Origin: Fen-671 sp963794745
GTDB taxonomy: Bacteria > Actinomycetota > Acidimicrobiia > Acidimicrobiales > Palsa-688
Assembly (NCBI GenBank): GCA_963794745.1
Contig: CAWCEZ010000008.1
Location: 1-64,000, forward strand
Direction: 5' to 3'
Length of the DNA stretch: 64,000 nucleotides
The notes under the pieces: generated by a model
Seen by the model: only the letters and a program-made list of their open reading frames with translations
Told to the model about the DNA's origin: nothing
The model's database searches: none
Position numbers and translations under genes: made by a program
Shown: in pieces, positions 27,264 to 37,873 of the stretch
Position numbering within the stretch: the stretch's first letter is position 1
Layout: each line of letters opens with the position of its first letter

Positions 27264-29837
27264 TTATGAAGCTCGGATGAGCACGGCGATCGACGCCGAC
27301 GGGGCCCAGGCCGTCTGCGACCCGATGGGAGCCAGCTCCGCCATCACATCGGGGTCGAAGCAGATGAGGTTGCTGTCGGCCGTGACGTCGTAGGTGACGC
27401 CCGGTGTCGACCCGGGGGCGGAAGTGCCGGGTACCCAGGCATATCCGAAGTACAGTTCCGCCGAGGTCGCCGGCGTCAGGGCTGGATACGGAACTTCGGT
27501 CGAATCGGGGTCGTTGTCCTGGCCAGACCCCGTATCCAGCGACCAGATCGTCGCCGTACCTAGCCCGGCATCGAACTCTTGCGCGCCGAGGTCAATGTTC
27601 GCGGACGTTACTGGCTCCGAATAGCTCACCGTGATGGTTGACGAGCCGGTGGAGCCGACTTTGCCGACCCAGATTTCGGTGTCATGCGGTTGCCCTGACC
27701 ATGAAGGGGTGTCGAGGTATTGCTGGTAGCGCGCCCATCCCGAGGACCCGCCGCCCGAGACAGAGCTCACGGTGGCGTCAGAGGCGACGATGTGGACCAG
27801 GACAACGAGGGCATCTCCCCCGTTCTGGGGATCCACGGAGAGCGTCGTGATCCCCGAGCCCGTCGTGCTCGCCAAGCTGCCCACCGCCGAGATGGTCGAG
27901 GGCGGTGTGGTAGTCGTCGTGGTCGGTGACGTAGTCGTCGTGGTCGGTGACGTAGTCGTCGTGGTTGGTGACGTGGTCGTCGTGGTCGGTGACGTGGTGG
28001 TCGTGGTCGGTGACGTAGTCGTCGTGGTCGGTGACGTAGTCGTCGTGGTTGGTGCCGTCGTAGTCGTCGTCGATGTCGGTTTGGTAGTCGTCGTGGTCGG
28101 TGCCGTGGTGGTCGTCGTCGACGGTGCCGTGGTTGTCGTGGACGGCACGGTTGTCGAAGTCGTTGTGGTCGAGGTGGTCCCGGACGATGAAGCGGACACC
28201 AGCGCGCCCACCGCCGAGGTGGTGACACTAGGCGAGACATGGCCATTGGGCGCAGTGGTCGTGGAGATGTTCGGGTCGAAGGCCACCAGGTTGCCATCGG
28301 CGGTGGTGCCGTAGGTGAAGCCGGCCGTGGTCCCGGCCGAGAGCGTCCCGCCGCCGCGGGCGTAGCCGAAGTAGAGCCACCCAGCTCCCGACGGCGTCAG
28401 GCTCGGGAAACTGAAGGTGGTCGCGGCTGAATTGGACTGCCCACCCACCGCACCGCCGGTCCAGGAGGTCCCCGAGCCGAGGCCGGTAGTGAACTCCTGG
28501 GCCGCAAGGTCGACATCGTCGCCGCTCACCGAACCCGAGAAACTGACCGCGACCGCCGAGGCACCGGCGCTGGCGATGGTACCGAGCCAGAGCTCGTCGT
28601 CGTGGGAGCCGTCAGCGTACGCCTTCAACTTGGTCCAGGTGCCGGCGTTGCCGCCCGACACCGAAGAGACCGCGATGCTGGAGGAGGAGACCTTCACCAC
28701 AAGCACGAAGGCGTCTCCCGCGCTTTGCGGGTCGACCGAAAGGGTTGTGACCCCCGAGCCGGCGGTGGTTGCCAAACCGCCCACGGCCGAGATCGTGGCG
28801 GAGGTCGGTGTGGTGGTCGTCGTCGTCGGTGCCGTCGTAGTCGTCGTGGACGTCGGTTTGGTAGTCGTCGTGGTTGGTGCCGTCGTAGTCGTCGTCGATG
28901 TCGGTTTGGTAGTCGTCGTGGTTGGTGACGTAGTCGTCGTGGTTGGTGACGTAGTCGTCGTGGTCGGTGCCGTGGTCGTCGTGGTCGGTGACGTAGTCGT
29001 CGTGGTTGGTGCCGTCGTAGTCGTCGTCGATGTCGGTTTGGTAGTCGTCGTGGTCGGTGCCGTGGTGGTCGTCGTCGACGGTGCCGTGGTTGTCGTGGAC
29101 GGCACGGTTGTCGAAGTCGTTGTGGTCGAGGTGGTCCCGGACGATGAAGCGGACACCAGCGCGCCCACCGCCGAGGTGGTGACACTAGGCGAGACATGGC
29201 CATTGGGCGCAGTGGTCGTGGAGATGTTCGGGTCGAAGGCCACCAGGTTGCCATCGGCGGTGGTGCCGTAGGTGAAGCCGGCCGTGGTCCCGGCCGAGAG
29301 CGTCCCGCCGCCGCGGGCGTAGCCGAAGTAGAGCCACCCGGCTCCCGACGGCGTCAGGCTCGGGAAACTGAAGGTGGTCGCGGCTGAATTGGACTGCCCA
29401 CCCACCGCACCGCCGGTCCAGGAGGTCCCCGAGCCGAGGCCGGTAGTGAACTCCTGGGCCGCAAGGTCGACATCGTCGCCGCTCACCGGACCCGAGAAAC
29501 TGACCGCGACCGCCGAGGCACCGGCGCTGGCGATGGTGCCGAGCCAGAGCTCGTCGTCGTGGGAGCCGTCAGCGTACGCCTTCAACTTGGTCCAGGTGCC
29601 GGCGTTGCCGCCCGACACCGAAGAGACCGCGATGCTGGAGGAGGAGACCTTCACCACAAGCACGAAGGCGTCTCCCGCGCTTTGCGGGTCGACCGAAAGG
29701 GTTGTGACCCCCGAGCCGGCGGTGGTTGCCAAACCGCCCACGGCCGAGATCGTGGCGGATGCGGCGTTAGCAGGCCCCGAGGGTACAAGCACCTCAACCA
29801 CCGCGCTTAGTAGCGTGACGGTGACAATCAGCGGCAA
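27264..29837 (-). CDS. secreted three-domain repeat protein with Thr-rich linkers
   Basis: 857 residues, intact. A signal-like N-terminus (LIVTVTLLSAVVEVLVPSGP) leads into three copies of one beta-rich domain of about 200 residues, each starting near ISAVGGLATTAGSG, containing DELWLGTIASAGAS or a variant, YFGYA and a Phe-Asp-Pro-Asn/Asp segment. Copies one and two are almost identical; the third is diverged and closer to the domain of the neighbouring 25.9-27.2 kb gene. Linkers are runs of Thr with Pro, Ser and Lys, usual in actinobacterial secreted or glycosylated surface proteins. The start codon is TTG at 29837 with no clear ribosome site, and the frame is open for 17 codons upstream. Function unknown. 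Confidence 0.7.
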   Translation of the reverse strand: MPLIVTVTLLSAVVEVLVPSGPANAASATISAVGGLATTAGSGVTTLSVDPQSAGDAFVLVVKVSSSSIAVSSVSGGNAGTWTKLKAYADGSHDDELWLGTIASAGASAVAVSFSGPVSGDDVDLAAQEFTTGLGSGTSWTGGAVGGQSNSAATTFSFPSLTPSGAGWLYFGYARGGGTLSAGTTAGFTYGTTADGNLVAFDPNISTTTAPNGHVSPSVTTSAVGALVSASSSGTTSTTTTSTTVPSTTTTAPSTTTTTAPTTTTTKPTSTTTTTAPTTTTTSPTTTTTAPTTTTTSPTTTTTSPTTTTTKPTSTTTTTAPTTTTTKPTSTTTTTAPTTTTTTPTSATISAVGGLATTAGSGVTTLSVDPQSAGDAFVLVVKVSSSSIAVSSVSGGNAGTWTKLKAYADGSHDDELWLGTIASAGASAVAVSFSGSVSGDDVDLAAQEFTTGLGSGTSWTGGAVGGQSNSAATTFSFPSLTPSGAGWLYFGYARGGGTLSAGTTAGFTYGTTADGNLVAFDPNISTTTAPNGHVSPSVTTSAVGALVSASSSGTTSTTTTSTTVPSTTTTAPSTTTTTAPTTTTTKPTSTTTTTAPTTTTTSPTTTTTSPTTTTTSPTTTTTSPTTTTTSPTTTTTSPTTTTTTPPSTISAVGSLASTTGSGITTLSVDPQNGGDALVVLVHIVASDATVSSVSGGGSSGWARYQQYLDTPSWSGQPHDTEIWVGKVGSTGSSTITVSYSEPVTSANIDLGAQEFDAGLGTATIWSLDTGSGQDNDPDSTEVPYPALTPATSAELYFGYAWVPGTSAPGSTPGVTYDVTADSNLICFDPDVMAELAPIGSQTAWAPSASIAVLIRAS
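28139..29758. repeat. large direct repeat (two copies, 957-base period)
   Basis: Bases 28139-28801 and 29096-29758 are almost identical; only a few single-base differences were seen, such as at 28379 and near 28530. They encode domains one and two of the repeat protein with part of the Thr-rich linker. The near-identity means recent duplication or gene conversion, and makes this a place where short-read assemblies would collapse. Confidence 0.85.
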
Positions 29838-29904
29838 GAAGCGAGCCCGAAAATCACGGGCCGGGAATGGCGCTCCCTACCGCTGGCGCGGCCTCCCTGT
29901 TTAG

Positions 29905-30422
29905 GGCCTTTCACACTGAGATCGTAACCAATCCGGGCGGGCCACGGCGATTAAGTCCCGTCCGCTGTCCGGTTTTTCGTCTGCCCCGTGGCGGCCGTCC
30001 CGCGCCCCTAGCCAATGTTCACGCCTCAGGGCGGCGTCTGTAGCAACCCATCTCGGGATGGCAGCCCAAAGAGCAAATACTTCGGTAGGCGGCTCGCTGG
30101 ACTTCGACGACATCATTGATGACTTCGAGGACCAGCTCGGCGTCTAAAGGGCAAGCAAAGGCCAGCTTCGCTTTTCGGTCGCCCGCGACCACGGTGAGCA
30201 CGTAAAGCAGCGAGATCGGGTACTACCAGCGGTTGTACCGCGCTCGAACCCGAACGTAGGAGGCTCATCCATCCTGAGCCCTGTATCGTTTGAAGTGTCA
30301 AGACAGGGACTTTCCTGGCTGTCCAGCGGGGAGCGCTGAGAACGAAAAGGCGTACCCCGGGCTCAGCAGCCTCCACGACGACTCACTGCCGGCCACAAAT
30401 AACCAGGTAGGGTGCGAAATAC
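29905..30422. other. intergenic region, no supported gene
   Basis: About 520 bases between the repeat-protein start and the epimerase start. Open frames here are under 90 codons and show no motif. It should contain the divergent promoters of both flanking genes; no clear pair of boxes was identified. Confidence 0.45.
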
Positions 30423-31682
30423 ATGGTAAATGCCTCAGCTACAAGGGCTAATTCACTTCTCCAACAGGAACCGGCCACGGCACACGCCCCACGTCGCGTC
30501 ATGCTCATATTTGGCACACGTCCCGAAGCGATCAAACTAGCGCCAGTAGCGCTTTATCTTTCGTCGGTCCCCGACCTCGAGCCGGTCATTACTGTCACCG
30601 CACAGCACCGCGCAATGCTCGACCAGGTCCTGCGTACCTTCCAGATATCGCCGGACTATGACCTTAACGCGATAAGGCCAAGGCAAACCCTGGCGGCCCT
30701 CACACAACGGCTGATTGCTCGCCTGGACGCGGTACTGGTCGAGGCAAAACCCGATGCCATTGTCGTGCAAGGTGACACGACTACGACGTTCGCGGCAGCG
30801 CTGACGGCCTTCTATCACCGGATCCCGGTGGTGCACTTAGAGGCAGGTATGCGTACCTGGGACATGGGCCAGCCTTTTCCCGAAGAAATGAACCGCGTCC
30901 TAACCACACGACTTTCGGCGCTCCACCTTGCCGCCACACGACAGGCCCGTGACAATCTCCTCGGCGAAGGGGTCGCGAAGGGGTCTGTCTTCGTGACAGG
31001 TAACACCGTCATCGACGCCCTCCAATGGACCATCGAACATCACAAGGTTGTCAGCCCACGAATTGCGGACATCCGAGATAGTTCGCGCCCGCTGATCTTG
31101 GTGACGGCTCACCGACGGGAGTCGTTTGGGGAACCGATGCGGGAGATAGCGCTTGCTGTATCGGACATCGCTGCTTCCAACCCTGAACTACAAGTGCTCT
31201 TCCCCGTGCACCTTAACCCTGCCGTCGGCGACACCGTGCGACCTATCCTCGGTCATCTCGATAACGTCCGGCTCACCCCGCCCCTTGAGTACCCGGATTT
31301 TGCGCTCATGATGCAGCGGGCCAAGGTCATCCTGACAGATAGCGGAGGCGTCCAGGAGGAAGCGCCGGCCCTCGGCGTCCCCGTACTGGTCATGCGCGAG
31401 AAGACCGAACGCCCCGAAGCTGTCGAAGCGGGTGCGTCACGGCTCGTTGGCACCAATCGGCAACGAATAACGAGCGCAGTGTCCGAACTGCTCAATGACG
31501 AGGCGGCCTACACCGCTATGGCTCGAGCTCGCAACCCCTATGGCGACGGCCAGGCATCGGCCCGCGTTGTGGCCGCGCTCCGGCACCTGCTCTATGGCAG
31601 CGCGCCGCCGGCGGATTTCGTACCTAAGCGCGCAAAAAACGTACCGGTAAGACCAAGCAAGAGTTACGGAGAGGTGGGCTGA
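30423..31682 (+). CDS. wecB: UDP-N-acetylglucosamine 2-epimerase (non-hydrolysing)
   Basis: Interconverts UDP-GlcNAc and UDP-ManNAc, supplying ManNAc-type donors for surface polymers. The 419-residue protein has the family start LIFGTRPEAIKLAPVA (after about 25 extra residues), VQGDTTTTFAAALTAFYH, VHLEAGMRTWDMGQPFPEE, VTAHRRESFGEP and the UDP-site ILTDSGGVQEEAPALGVP. The frame is intact. The next gene starts three bases after its stop, so the two form an operon. The ManNAc donor would suit the WecG/TagA-type transferase encoded at 43.9 kb. Confidence 0.93.
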   Translation: MVNASATRANSLLQQEPATAHAPRRVMLIFGTRPEAIKLAPVALYLSSVPDLEPVITVTAQHRAMLDQVLRTFQISPDYDLNAIRPRQTLAALTQRLIARLDAVLVEAKPDAIVVQGDTTTTFAAALTAFYHRIPVVHLEAGMRTWDMGQPFPEEMNRVLTTRLSALHLAATRQARDNLLGEGVAKGSVFVTGNTVIDALQWTIEHHKVVSPRIADIRDSSRPLILVTAHRRESFGEPMREIALAVSDIAASNPELQVLFPVHLNPAVGDTVRPILGHLDNVRLTPPLEYPDFALMMQRAKVILTDSGGVQEEAPALGVPVLVMREKTERPEAVEAGASRLVGTNRQRITSAVSELLNDEAAYTAMARARNPYGDGQASARVVAALRHLLYGSAPPADFVPKRAKNVPVRPSKSYGEVG

Positions 31683-31685
31683 GCT

Positions 31686-32573
31686 GTGATACCCAAGGTC
31701 TTGCATTACTGCTGGTTCGGTTCTTCGGAACTGCCTCCGTCAGTACAACATGCTCGTTCGACTTGGGAAAAAGCTATGCCGGACTACGAAATCGTAGAGT
31801 GGAACGAGCATAACTACTCATTGGACAAGTCTGAGTATGTCCGTCGGTGCGTGCAAGATAAACGATGGGCGTTCCTGTCCGATTACGTAAGGGCGGACAT
31901 CCTCGCCGAGCACGGCGGCGTGTTCCTGGATGCAGACGTCGTCGCGCACCGTGACCTGGAGTCGTTCCTTTCGCACAGGGCCTTCTCGGGCTTCGAATGC
32001 AGGCGGCTCCCGTTTACCGCCGTTTGGGGCGCAGAGGCGGGCCACCCATGGCCGCTGGCGGCGCTCAAGTACATGGACACGCTGGACCCGGGCACGATCG
32101 GGGAGGCGAACACCTATTGGATGGCCCGGCTCCTCGAAGAACAGTTCGAGATCGACCCCCTGATCGACACGTACCAGGAGGGTGCTGACGACATCGTCAT
32201 TTACCCGTCTGAGACGTTGTGCCTCGGGGCTCACGTCGGCTGGACATCGCACCTGTTCGCCGGGAGCTGGATGCCGGAAGGGAAACGGGGACAATACGCC
32301 CTGGCCATCAACGACCGTCGAGAGGCGGCGGCCCGCCTCGAGATGTCCGCCCCCGTGCTGGCGGTCGGTGTGGCGCGGGTAGTCGCGTTCGGCTTGCCGG
32401 AGGAGGCAGACCTCATCGTTTCGAGCAGGGGCAAGTGGGTAAGTGACGAGCTGCCGGAAGTTGTCGGGCTCGGGCGGGCTACCCGCAGCATGATCGACGT
32501 CGGAAGGTACCTGGCAAGCTTGTACGTCCACGGCGTGAAGAAAGCCGCTCGACAGCGCTTCGCCAGGCGCTGA
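31686..32573 (+). CDS. sugar transferase with DXD motif (capsular-polysaccharide/OCH1-like)
   Basis: 295-residue glycosyltransferase of the DXD-containing sugar-transferase group. IPKVLHYCWFGSSELPPSV is the typical start of capsular polysaccharide transferases, followed by WAFLSDYVRADILAEHGGVF and the metal-binding LDADV. Such enzymes add mannose, galactose or glucose to polysaccharide or lipid acceptors. The GTG at 31686 follows GGAGAGGTGGGC and lies three bases after the wecB stop. The frame is intact. Confidence 0.85.
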   Translation: MIPKVLHYCWFGSSELPPSVQHARSTWEKAMPDYEIVEWNEHNYSLDKSEYVRRCVQDKRWAFLSDYVRADILAEHGGVFLDADVVAHRDLESFLSHRAFSGFECRRLPFTAVWGAEAGHPWPLAALKYMDTLDPGTIGEANTYWMARLLEEQFEIDPLIDTYQEGADDIVIYPSETLCLGAHVGWTSHLFAGSWMPEGKRGQYALAINDRREAAARLEMSAPVLAVGVARVVAFGLPEEADLIVSSRGKWVSDELPEVVGLGRATRSMIDVGRYLASLYVHGVKKAARQRFARR

Positions 32574-33034
32574 GCAGGCTCTCCCGCCGAGAAACCGTCC
32601 AAAATTCGCTTATTTTTTAGGTGATGTTCAAACACGTCTCAGAGCCCTCGGCAGGGCACTGAGCGTGGGGTCAACCCTTCTGCCTCAAACCCGAGTAGAC
32701 CTTCGCAAGCTCCGAAAAGGGCTGTGGAACTTTGGGAACCGCGCTACGCGTTCGGGGCACCTCGTCGAGGGATCGCATTTTTCGGATCTATGAAATGTTG
32801 CGCAAGCCATAAGACAAAAGGTCCCCGTCGGATCTATGATCTGGGGGCCTCGTAGGTGTCACGAAGAGCGGCCGAGCTTGTCTGGCTACGCCCGTCCGGT
32901 GTGTAGGTAGGTCAATGTAACGGGCGTGTAAACAGTCAATGTAACGGGCGTGTAAACAGTCAATGTAACGGGCGTGTAAACAACGGCGTTCAGTTGTCGT
33001 GGTTCGAAGTAAACAAATTCCAGGAGGTTGGCAA
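32574..33034. other. intergenic region with triple 24-base repeat
   Basis: 460 bases between the sugar transferase and the large secreted protein. No gene is supported. It contains three exact tandem copies of a 24-base unit (separate entry) and ends with the AGGAGG site of the downstream gene, so it is probably the control region of that gene. Confidence 0.5.
32911..32982. repeat. three exact tandem copies of a 24-base unit
   Basis: Units at 32911-32934, 32935-32958 and 32959-32982, each beginning GTCAATGTAACGGGCG and ending TGTAAACA. They lie 53 bases before the GTG start of the large secreted protein. The fixed 24-base spacing and position suggest an array of regulator-binding sites, though slippage alone could also produce it. 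Confidence 0.9.
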
Positions 33035-36000
33035 GTGGTCCGATTTTTCCGCCCCGCTCGTCGGGGACTGGCAGTTGTCCTGAGCGTGGTGCTCATGGCC
33101 GGCCTGAGCGCTGTGCCGGCGATGGCTGCCCCGGACACCAACGCGGCCGACTTCACGTACAGCCAGACCCTCACCGTCAGCAACTCCAATAACACCGCCC
33201 TGACGAACTTCCAGGTGAAGGTCTCGCTGACCTCCTCCAATTTCGACTTTGCCGAGGCCCAGCCCGCCGGGCAGGACTTGCGCTTCTACGCCAGTGATGG
33301 GGTGACCCCGCTCAACTTCTGGACGGCCAGCTACAGCTCGTCCGCCCAGACGGCCACGATCTGGGTCGAGGTCCCCAGCATCCCGGCCGCCGGCTCGACC
33401 ACGATCGTAATGAAGTGGGGCAACTCGACAGCGTCGACCGCCTCGGACGGCTTCACCACTTTCCCCTTCTTTGACGACTTTTCTGACCCGAGCACACAAA
33501 GCGACTACTTCAACCTGAGCGCGCCTCAGACCGAGCTGGTGCAGGACCAAGGCTTCGAAACCTCGGCCCGCACACCATGAGCGTCGTGAACCTCAACCTG
33601 AATGGTTATGAGTACTACACCTACTACGGCCCCCAAAGCGACGGCTGGATCGGTTTGGCCGCGAGCAACAACCTGACCAGCTGGACCAAGCTCGGCGAGG
33701 TCACCGACGAGAGCGGCGACTGGAACACGTCGCAGGCCCGCTGGCCAACGGCCGTGGTGGTGGGCAGCACGATCTACGTTGCGATGGAGCAAAACTTCAC
33801 GAGCCTGCCCAGCTATATCGGCCTGTACGAAGCACCGGTGTCGAACCCGTCCCAACTGACCCTTGTCGAGACCCTCATCTCGCCCCAGGGCGGTACGTAC
33901 GACCAAAATCCGTTCCTGTGGCTCGACCCCAACAATGGCCAGTTCTACATCTACTGGTACAGCGACAGCGATGGCGGCTGGTCGATCCTGGCGAGGACCG
34001 CCAGCTCTGTCCCGGCCCTCGCAAATGCCAACAACATCGAGGTGCTGCATTCCAGCGGGACTCTCGCTGCCCCCAACATGATGTACTTGAACGGCACCTA
34101 CTACCTCGGTACCGAGATCGAGCCGAGTAATACGTGGGAGACAGCGTTCTACTCCAGTACCACCTCACCGGTGAGCGGGTTCCAGCCCATGGCGGATTCC
34201 CCTGAGCTCCCCAATGGGGACGCCTGCCCGTCCCAGAACGCGGTCAGCGGGACGCTTTACCTCTACACGTGCAACCAAAACAGCAACACCGGCGTCTGGA
34301 CGATCGACCTGCGCACGGCCAACCTCACAACGCCTCCGCCTACAGCGCTGACACCCAATTCGTCCGCGTGGACGGCATCGGGTGGCAGCAGCTGGCAGGT
34401 CGGCAACACCACGCTGCCCAATGGGTCGACCGGCCCGGTGGCCGAGGGTACGACGAGCTCCCCGTTCCAAATCCTGCAGTCCACCTACCAGACGGGCGCT
34501 AACTACGTCGTGGACGCCTACGGCCAGCAGGTCGCGGGACGGGTCTGGGGCCTCGGGGTCGGGGTGAAAGACCCCCAGGACCTGGACTCGATCAACCTCT
34601 ACGACGACCTCGACAGCACCGACAACCTCTACACGTACAAGTGGTCAAGCTCCAACCCCAACGGCGCCACCCAGATCGCCGACGCCGCGGTGGGCACCGT
34701 GAACGCCAACCAGTGGTATGACCTGACCGCGAAAGTGGCCGGCTCATCCATCGGCGTGTACCTCAACGGCCAACTCGAATCACAGTCCACGGACACTTCG
34801 CTGGCGGCGGGCTCGATCGCCCTTTACGGTGAGGCTGGAACTGAGGAGTTCGCCGACGTGTTCGTTCGCCAGTACGCCGCGACCGACCCGACCGTGACGT
34901 TCTCCAACGTCACACTGCTCCCCCAGGCCATCACCTTGACCTCCAGCGCACCTACCAACGCCAAGGTCGGGGGGGCCACCTATACGGTCACCGCCACCGG
35001 CGGGGGCTCGGGCAACCCGGTCACCTTCAGCATCGCTACTACGTCGAGCTCCGTGTGCTCCATATCCGGCGCCGTCGTAAGCTTCACGGGACCAGGGACC
35101 TGCACCATCGATGCCAACCAGGCCGGCAACAGCACCTACAGCGCTGCGCCTCAAGTCCAGCAGTCGTTCACGGTCACCAGCTCTACGCTGCTCTCCCAAT
35201 CGATCACCTTCACCTCCAGCGCACCTACCAACGCCACGGTGGGAGGGGCCACCTATACGGTCACCGCCACCGGCGGGGGCTCGGGCAACCCGGTCACCTT
35301 CAGCATCGCCTCCGGGTCGAGCGCAGTTTGCTCGATATCGGGCGCCGTCGTAAGCTTCACGGGACCAGGGACCTGCACCATCGATGCCAACCAGGCCGGC
35401 AACAGCACCTACAGCGCTGCGCCTCAAGTCCAGCAGTCGTTCACGGTCACCAGCTCTACGCTGCTCTCCCAATCGATCACCTTCACCTCCAGCGCACCTA
35501 CCAACGCCACGGTGGGAGGGGCCACCTATACGGTCACCGCCACCGGCGGGGGCTCGGGCAACCCGGTCACCTTCAGCATCGCCTCCGGGTCGAGCGCAGT
35601 TTGCTCGATATCGGGCGCCGTCGTGAGCTTCACGGGACCAGGGACCTGCACCATCGATGCCAACCAGGCCGGCAACAGCAGCTACAACCCCGCAACTCAA
35701 GTCCAGCAGTCCTTTACGGTGTCGTCCGGTTCGACTGGGACTTTCACATACAACCAGACCCTCACCGTCAACAACCCCAACAGCACGGCACTGACGAACT
35801 TCCAGACGAAGGTCTCACTCACCTCATCCAACTTCGACTTTGCCGAGGCCCAGTCCGCCGGTCAGGACCTGCGCTTTTACGCCAGCGATGGGACGACTCC
35901 GCTCAACTTCTGGATCCAGAGCTACAGCGCGACGTCACAAACGGGGACCATCTGGGTGGAAGTGCCCAGCATCGCCGCCGATGGCTCGACAACCATCGTG

Positions 36001-37812
36001 ATGAAGTGGGGTAACTCGACGGCCACAACAGCCTCGAACGGGACTGCCACCTTCCCCTTGTTCGACAACTTCTCCGAAGGTGCCATCAGCTCGTCCACAT
36101 GGACGGCATCGGGTGGCACCTGGAAGGTCACCAACACAACCCTGCCCAGCGGTGCGACCGGTCCCGTCGCCGAAGGTACGACGGCCAGCCCGTTCCAGAT
36201 CCTCGAGTCGACGTACAAAACGGGCAGCAGCTACGTGCTCGACGCCGACGGCGAGCAAGTCTCAGGACGCGTTTGGGGCCTCGGGGTCGGCGTTACCGAC
36301 ACCAAGGACCTCGACTCGATCAACCTGTACGACGACCTCGGCGGCAGCGACAACCTCTACATGTACAAGTGGACGAGCGCCAATCCCAACTCGGCCACCA
36401 CGATCGCCGACGCCGCTGTAGGGACGGTCAATGCCAACCAGTGGTACGACGTGACGGCGAAGGTGGCCGGCACATCGGTCGCGGTCTACCTCAACGGGGC
36501 CTTGGAGGCCCAGGGGACGGACTCAGCGCTCGCTGCCGGGTCGGTCGCCCTTTACGGCGAGGCGGGTAGCGAGGAGTTCGCCGACGTGTTCGTTCGCCAG
36601 TACGCCGCTACGGACCCGACAGTGACGTTCCCTGGCTCAGGGTTGATAGCCCAGACGATCAGCTTTACCTCGACCGCCCCGACAAGCGCCACCGTGGGAG
36701 GGACCACTTACACGGTTACTGCCACCGGAGGGGGCTCGGGCAACCCGGTCCTGTTCAACATCGCCACCGCGTCGAGCGCCGTTTGCTCGATATCTGGCGC
36801 TGTCGTGAGCTTCACGGGGCCCGGCACCTGCACCATCGACGCCAACCAGGCCGGCAACAGCACCTACAACGCCGCCCCTCAGGCTCAGCAGTCGTTCACG
36901 GTCTCGTCCAGTTCTACCGGGTTCGCTTATAGCCAGACCCTCACGGTCAACAACCCCAACAGCACGGCGTTGACCAACTTCCAGGTGAAGGTCCCGCTCA
37001 CCTCGACCAACTTCGACTTCGCTGAAGCCCAGTCCGCCGGACAGGACCTGCGTTTCTACGCCAGCAATGGGACGACTGCGCTCAACTTCTGGATCGCCAG
37101 CTACAGCTCGTCGGCCCAGACGGCCACGATATGGGTGGAGGTGCCGAGCATCGCCGCCAGCGGCTCGACCACCATAGTGATGAAGTGGGGCAACTCGACG
37201 GCCACGACCGCCTCGAGCGGGACCGCCACGTTCCCGTTCTTCGACAACTTCTCTGAAGGCAGCATCAGCCCGTCCACGTGGACCGCATCGGGTGGCACCT
37301 GGAAGGTCGCCAGCGCCACTCAACCGGGTGGATCGACTGGCCCGGTGGCCGAGGGGACGACTGCCTCTCCGTTCCAGATCCTCGAGTCGACCTACAAGAC
37401 AGGTACTAGCTACGTCCTGGACGCCGACGGCCAGCAGGTCTCGGGCCGGGTCTGGGGCCTCGGGGTCGGGGTCACCGACGCCAAGGACCTGGACTCGATC
37501 AACCTGTACGACGACCTCAACGGCACCAACAACCTCTACATGTACAAGTGGACAAGCACCAGCCCGAACTCGGCTACGACGATCACCGACGCCGCAGTGG
37601 GCGCCGTCAACGCCAGCACTTGGTACGACCTGACAGCGAAGGTGAACGGCACGTCCATCGCGGTCTATGTCAACGGCACCTTGGAGGCCCAGGGGACGGA
37701 CTCAAAGCTGGCTGCAGGGTCGATCGCCCTCTACGGCGAGTCCGGCAGCCAGGAGTTCTCCAACGTGTTCGTTCGCCAGTACGCCGCTAGCGACCCGACC
37801 GTGACGTTTTAG
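33035..37812 (+). CDS. giant secreted multidomain protein (DUF2341-type, glycosidase-propeller-like, Ig-like repeats)
   Basis: About 1,590 residues. The GTG at 33035 sits six bases after AGGAGG and opens a signal peptide (GLAVVLSVVLMAGLSAVPAMA). Then come a DUF2341-like domain (TNFQVKVSLTSSNFDFAEAQ), a region resembling five-blade glycosidase/arabinanase folds (DQNPFLWLDPNNGQFYIYWY), a LamG/concanavalin-like domain (WTASGGSSWQV to FVRQYAATDPTVTF), Ig-like repeats (SAPTNATVGGATYTVTATGG) and two further DUF2341 plus LamG-like pairs. The frame breaks near 33560 between the first DUF2341 and the propeller; an ATG at 33577 begins the second frame. Probably binds or cleaves carbohydrate outside the cell. 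Confidence 0.78.
34921..35738 (+). repeat. tandem 273-base repeats encoding Ig-like domains
   Basis: Three consecutive copies of a 273-base unit (91 codons) inside the giant secreted protein; the unit boundaries at about 35193 and 35466 are nearly identical in sequence, the first and last copies slightly diverged. A fourth, more diverged copy lies at about 36640-36910. Each encodes one Ig-like domain with a Cys pair (VCSISGAVVSFTGPGTCTI). Confidence 0.85.
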
Positions 37813-37832
37813 CGCCAGCTGGCCGAACAGCC

Positions 37833-37873
37833 GAAGTAGCTCGGGGCCAAGCAAAGCCGCCCTGAGCTACTTC
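37833..37873. terminator. bidirectional hairpin terminator between convergent genes
   Basis: Inverted repeat GAAGTAGCTCGGGG at 37833-37846 and its imperfect complement at 37860-37873, loop 13 bases. It lies between the convergent stops at 37812 and 37867 and overlaps the last codons of the minus-strand gene. T runs are weak on both sides. Confidence 0.5.

Noticed and set aside
27772..29271. Val-rich plus-strand frames (long runs of VVVVVGDVVVV type)
   Set aside because: They are the antisense of Thr/Pro linker codons in the repeat protein; low complexity and no ribosome site.
29901..30376. Short minus-strand frames of 60-87 codons before the epimerase gene
   Set aside because: No motif, no ribosome site, overlapping frames of similar length.
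32911..32982. CRISPR-like array
   Set aside because: Three perfect head-to-tail 24-base copies with no spacers and no cas genes: a simple tandem repeat.
33526..37323. Minus-strand frames of 170-306 codons opposite the giant secreted protein
   Set aside because: Periodic Gly/Arg/Ala antisense of repeated coding DNA.
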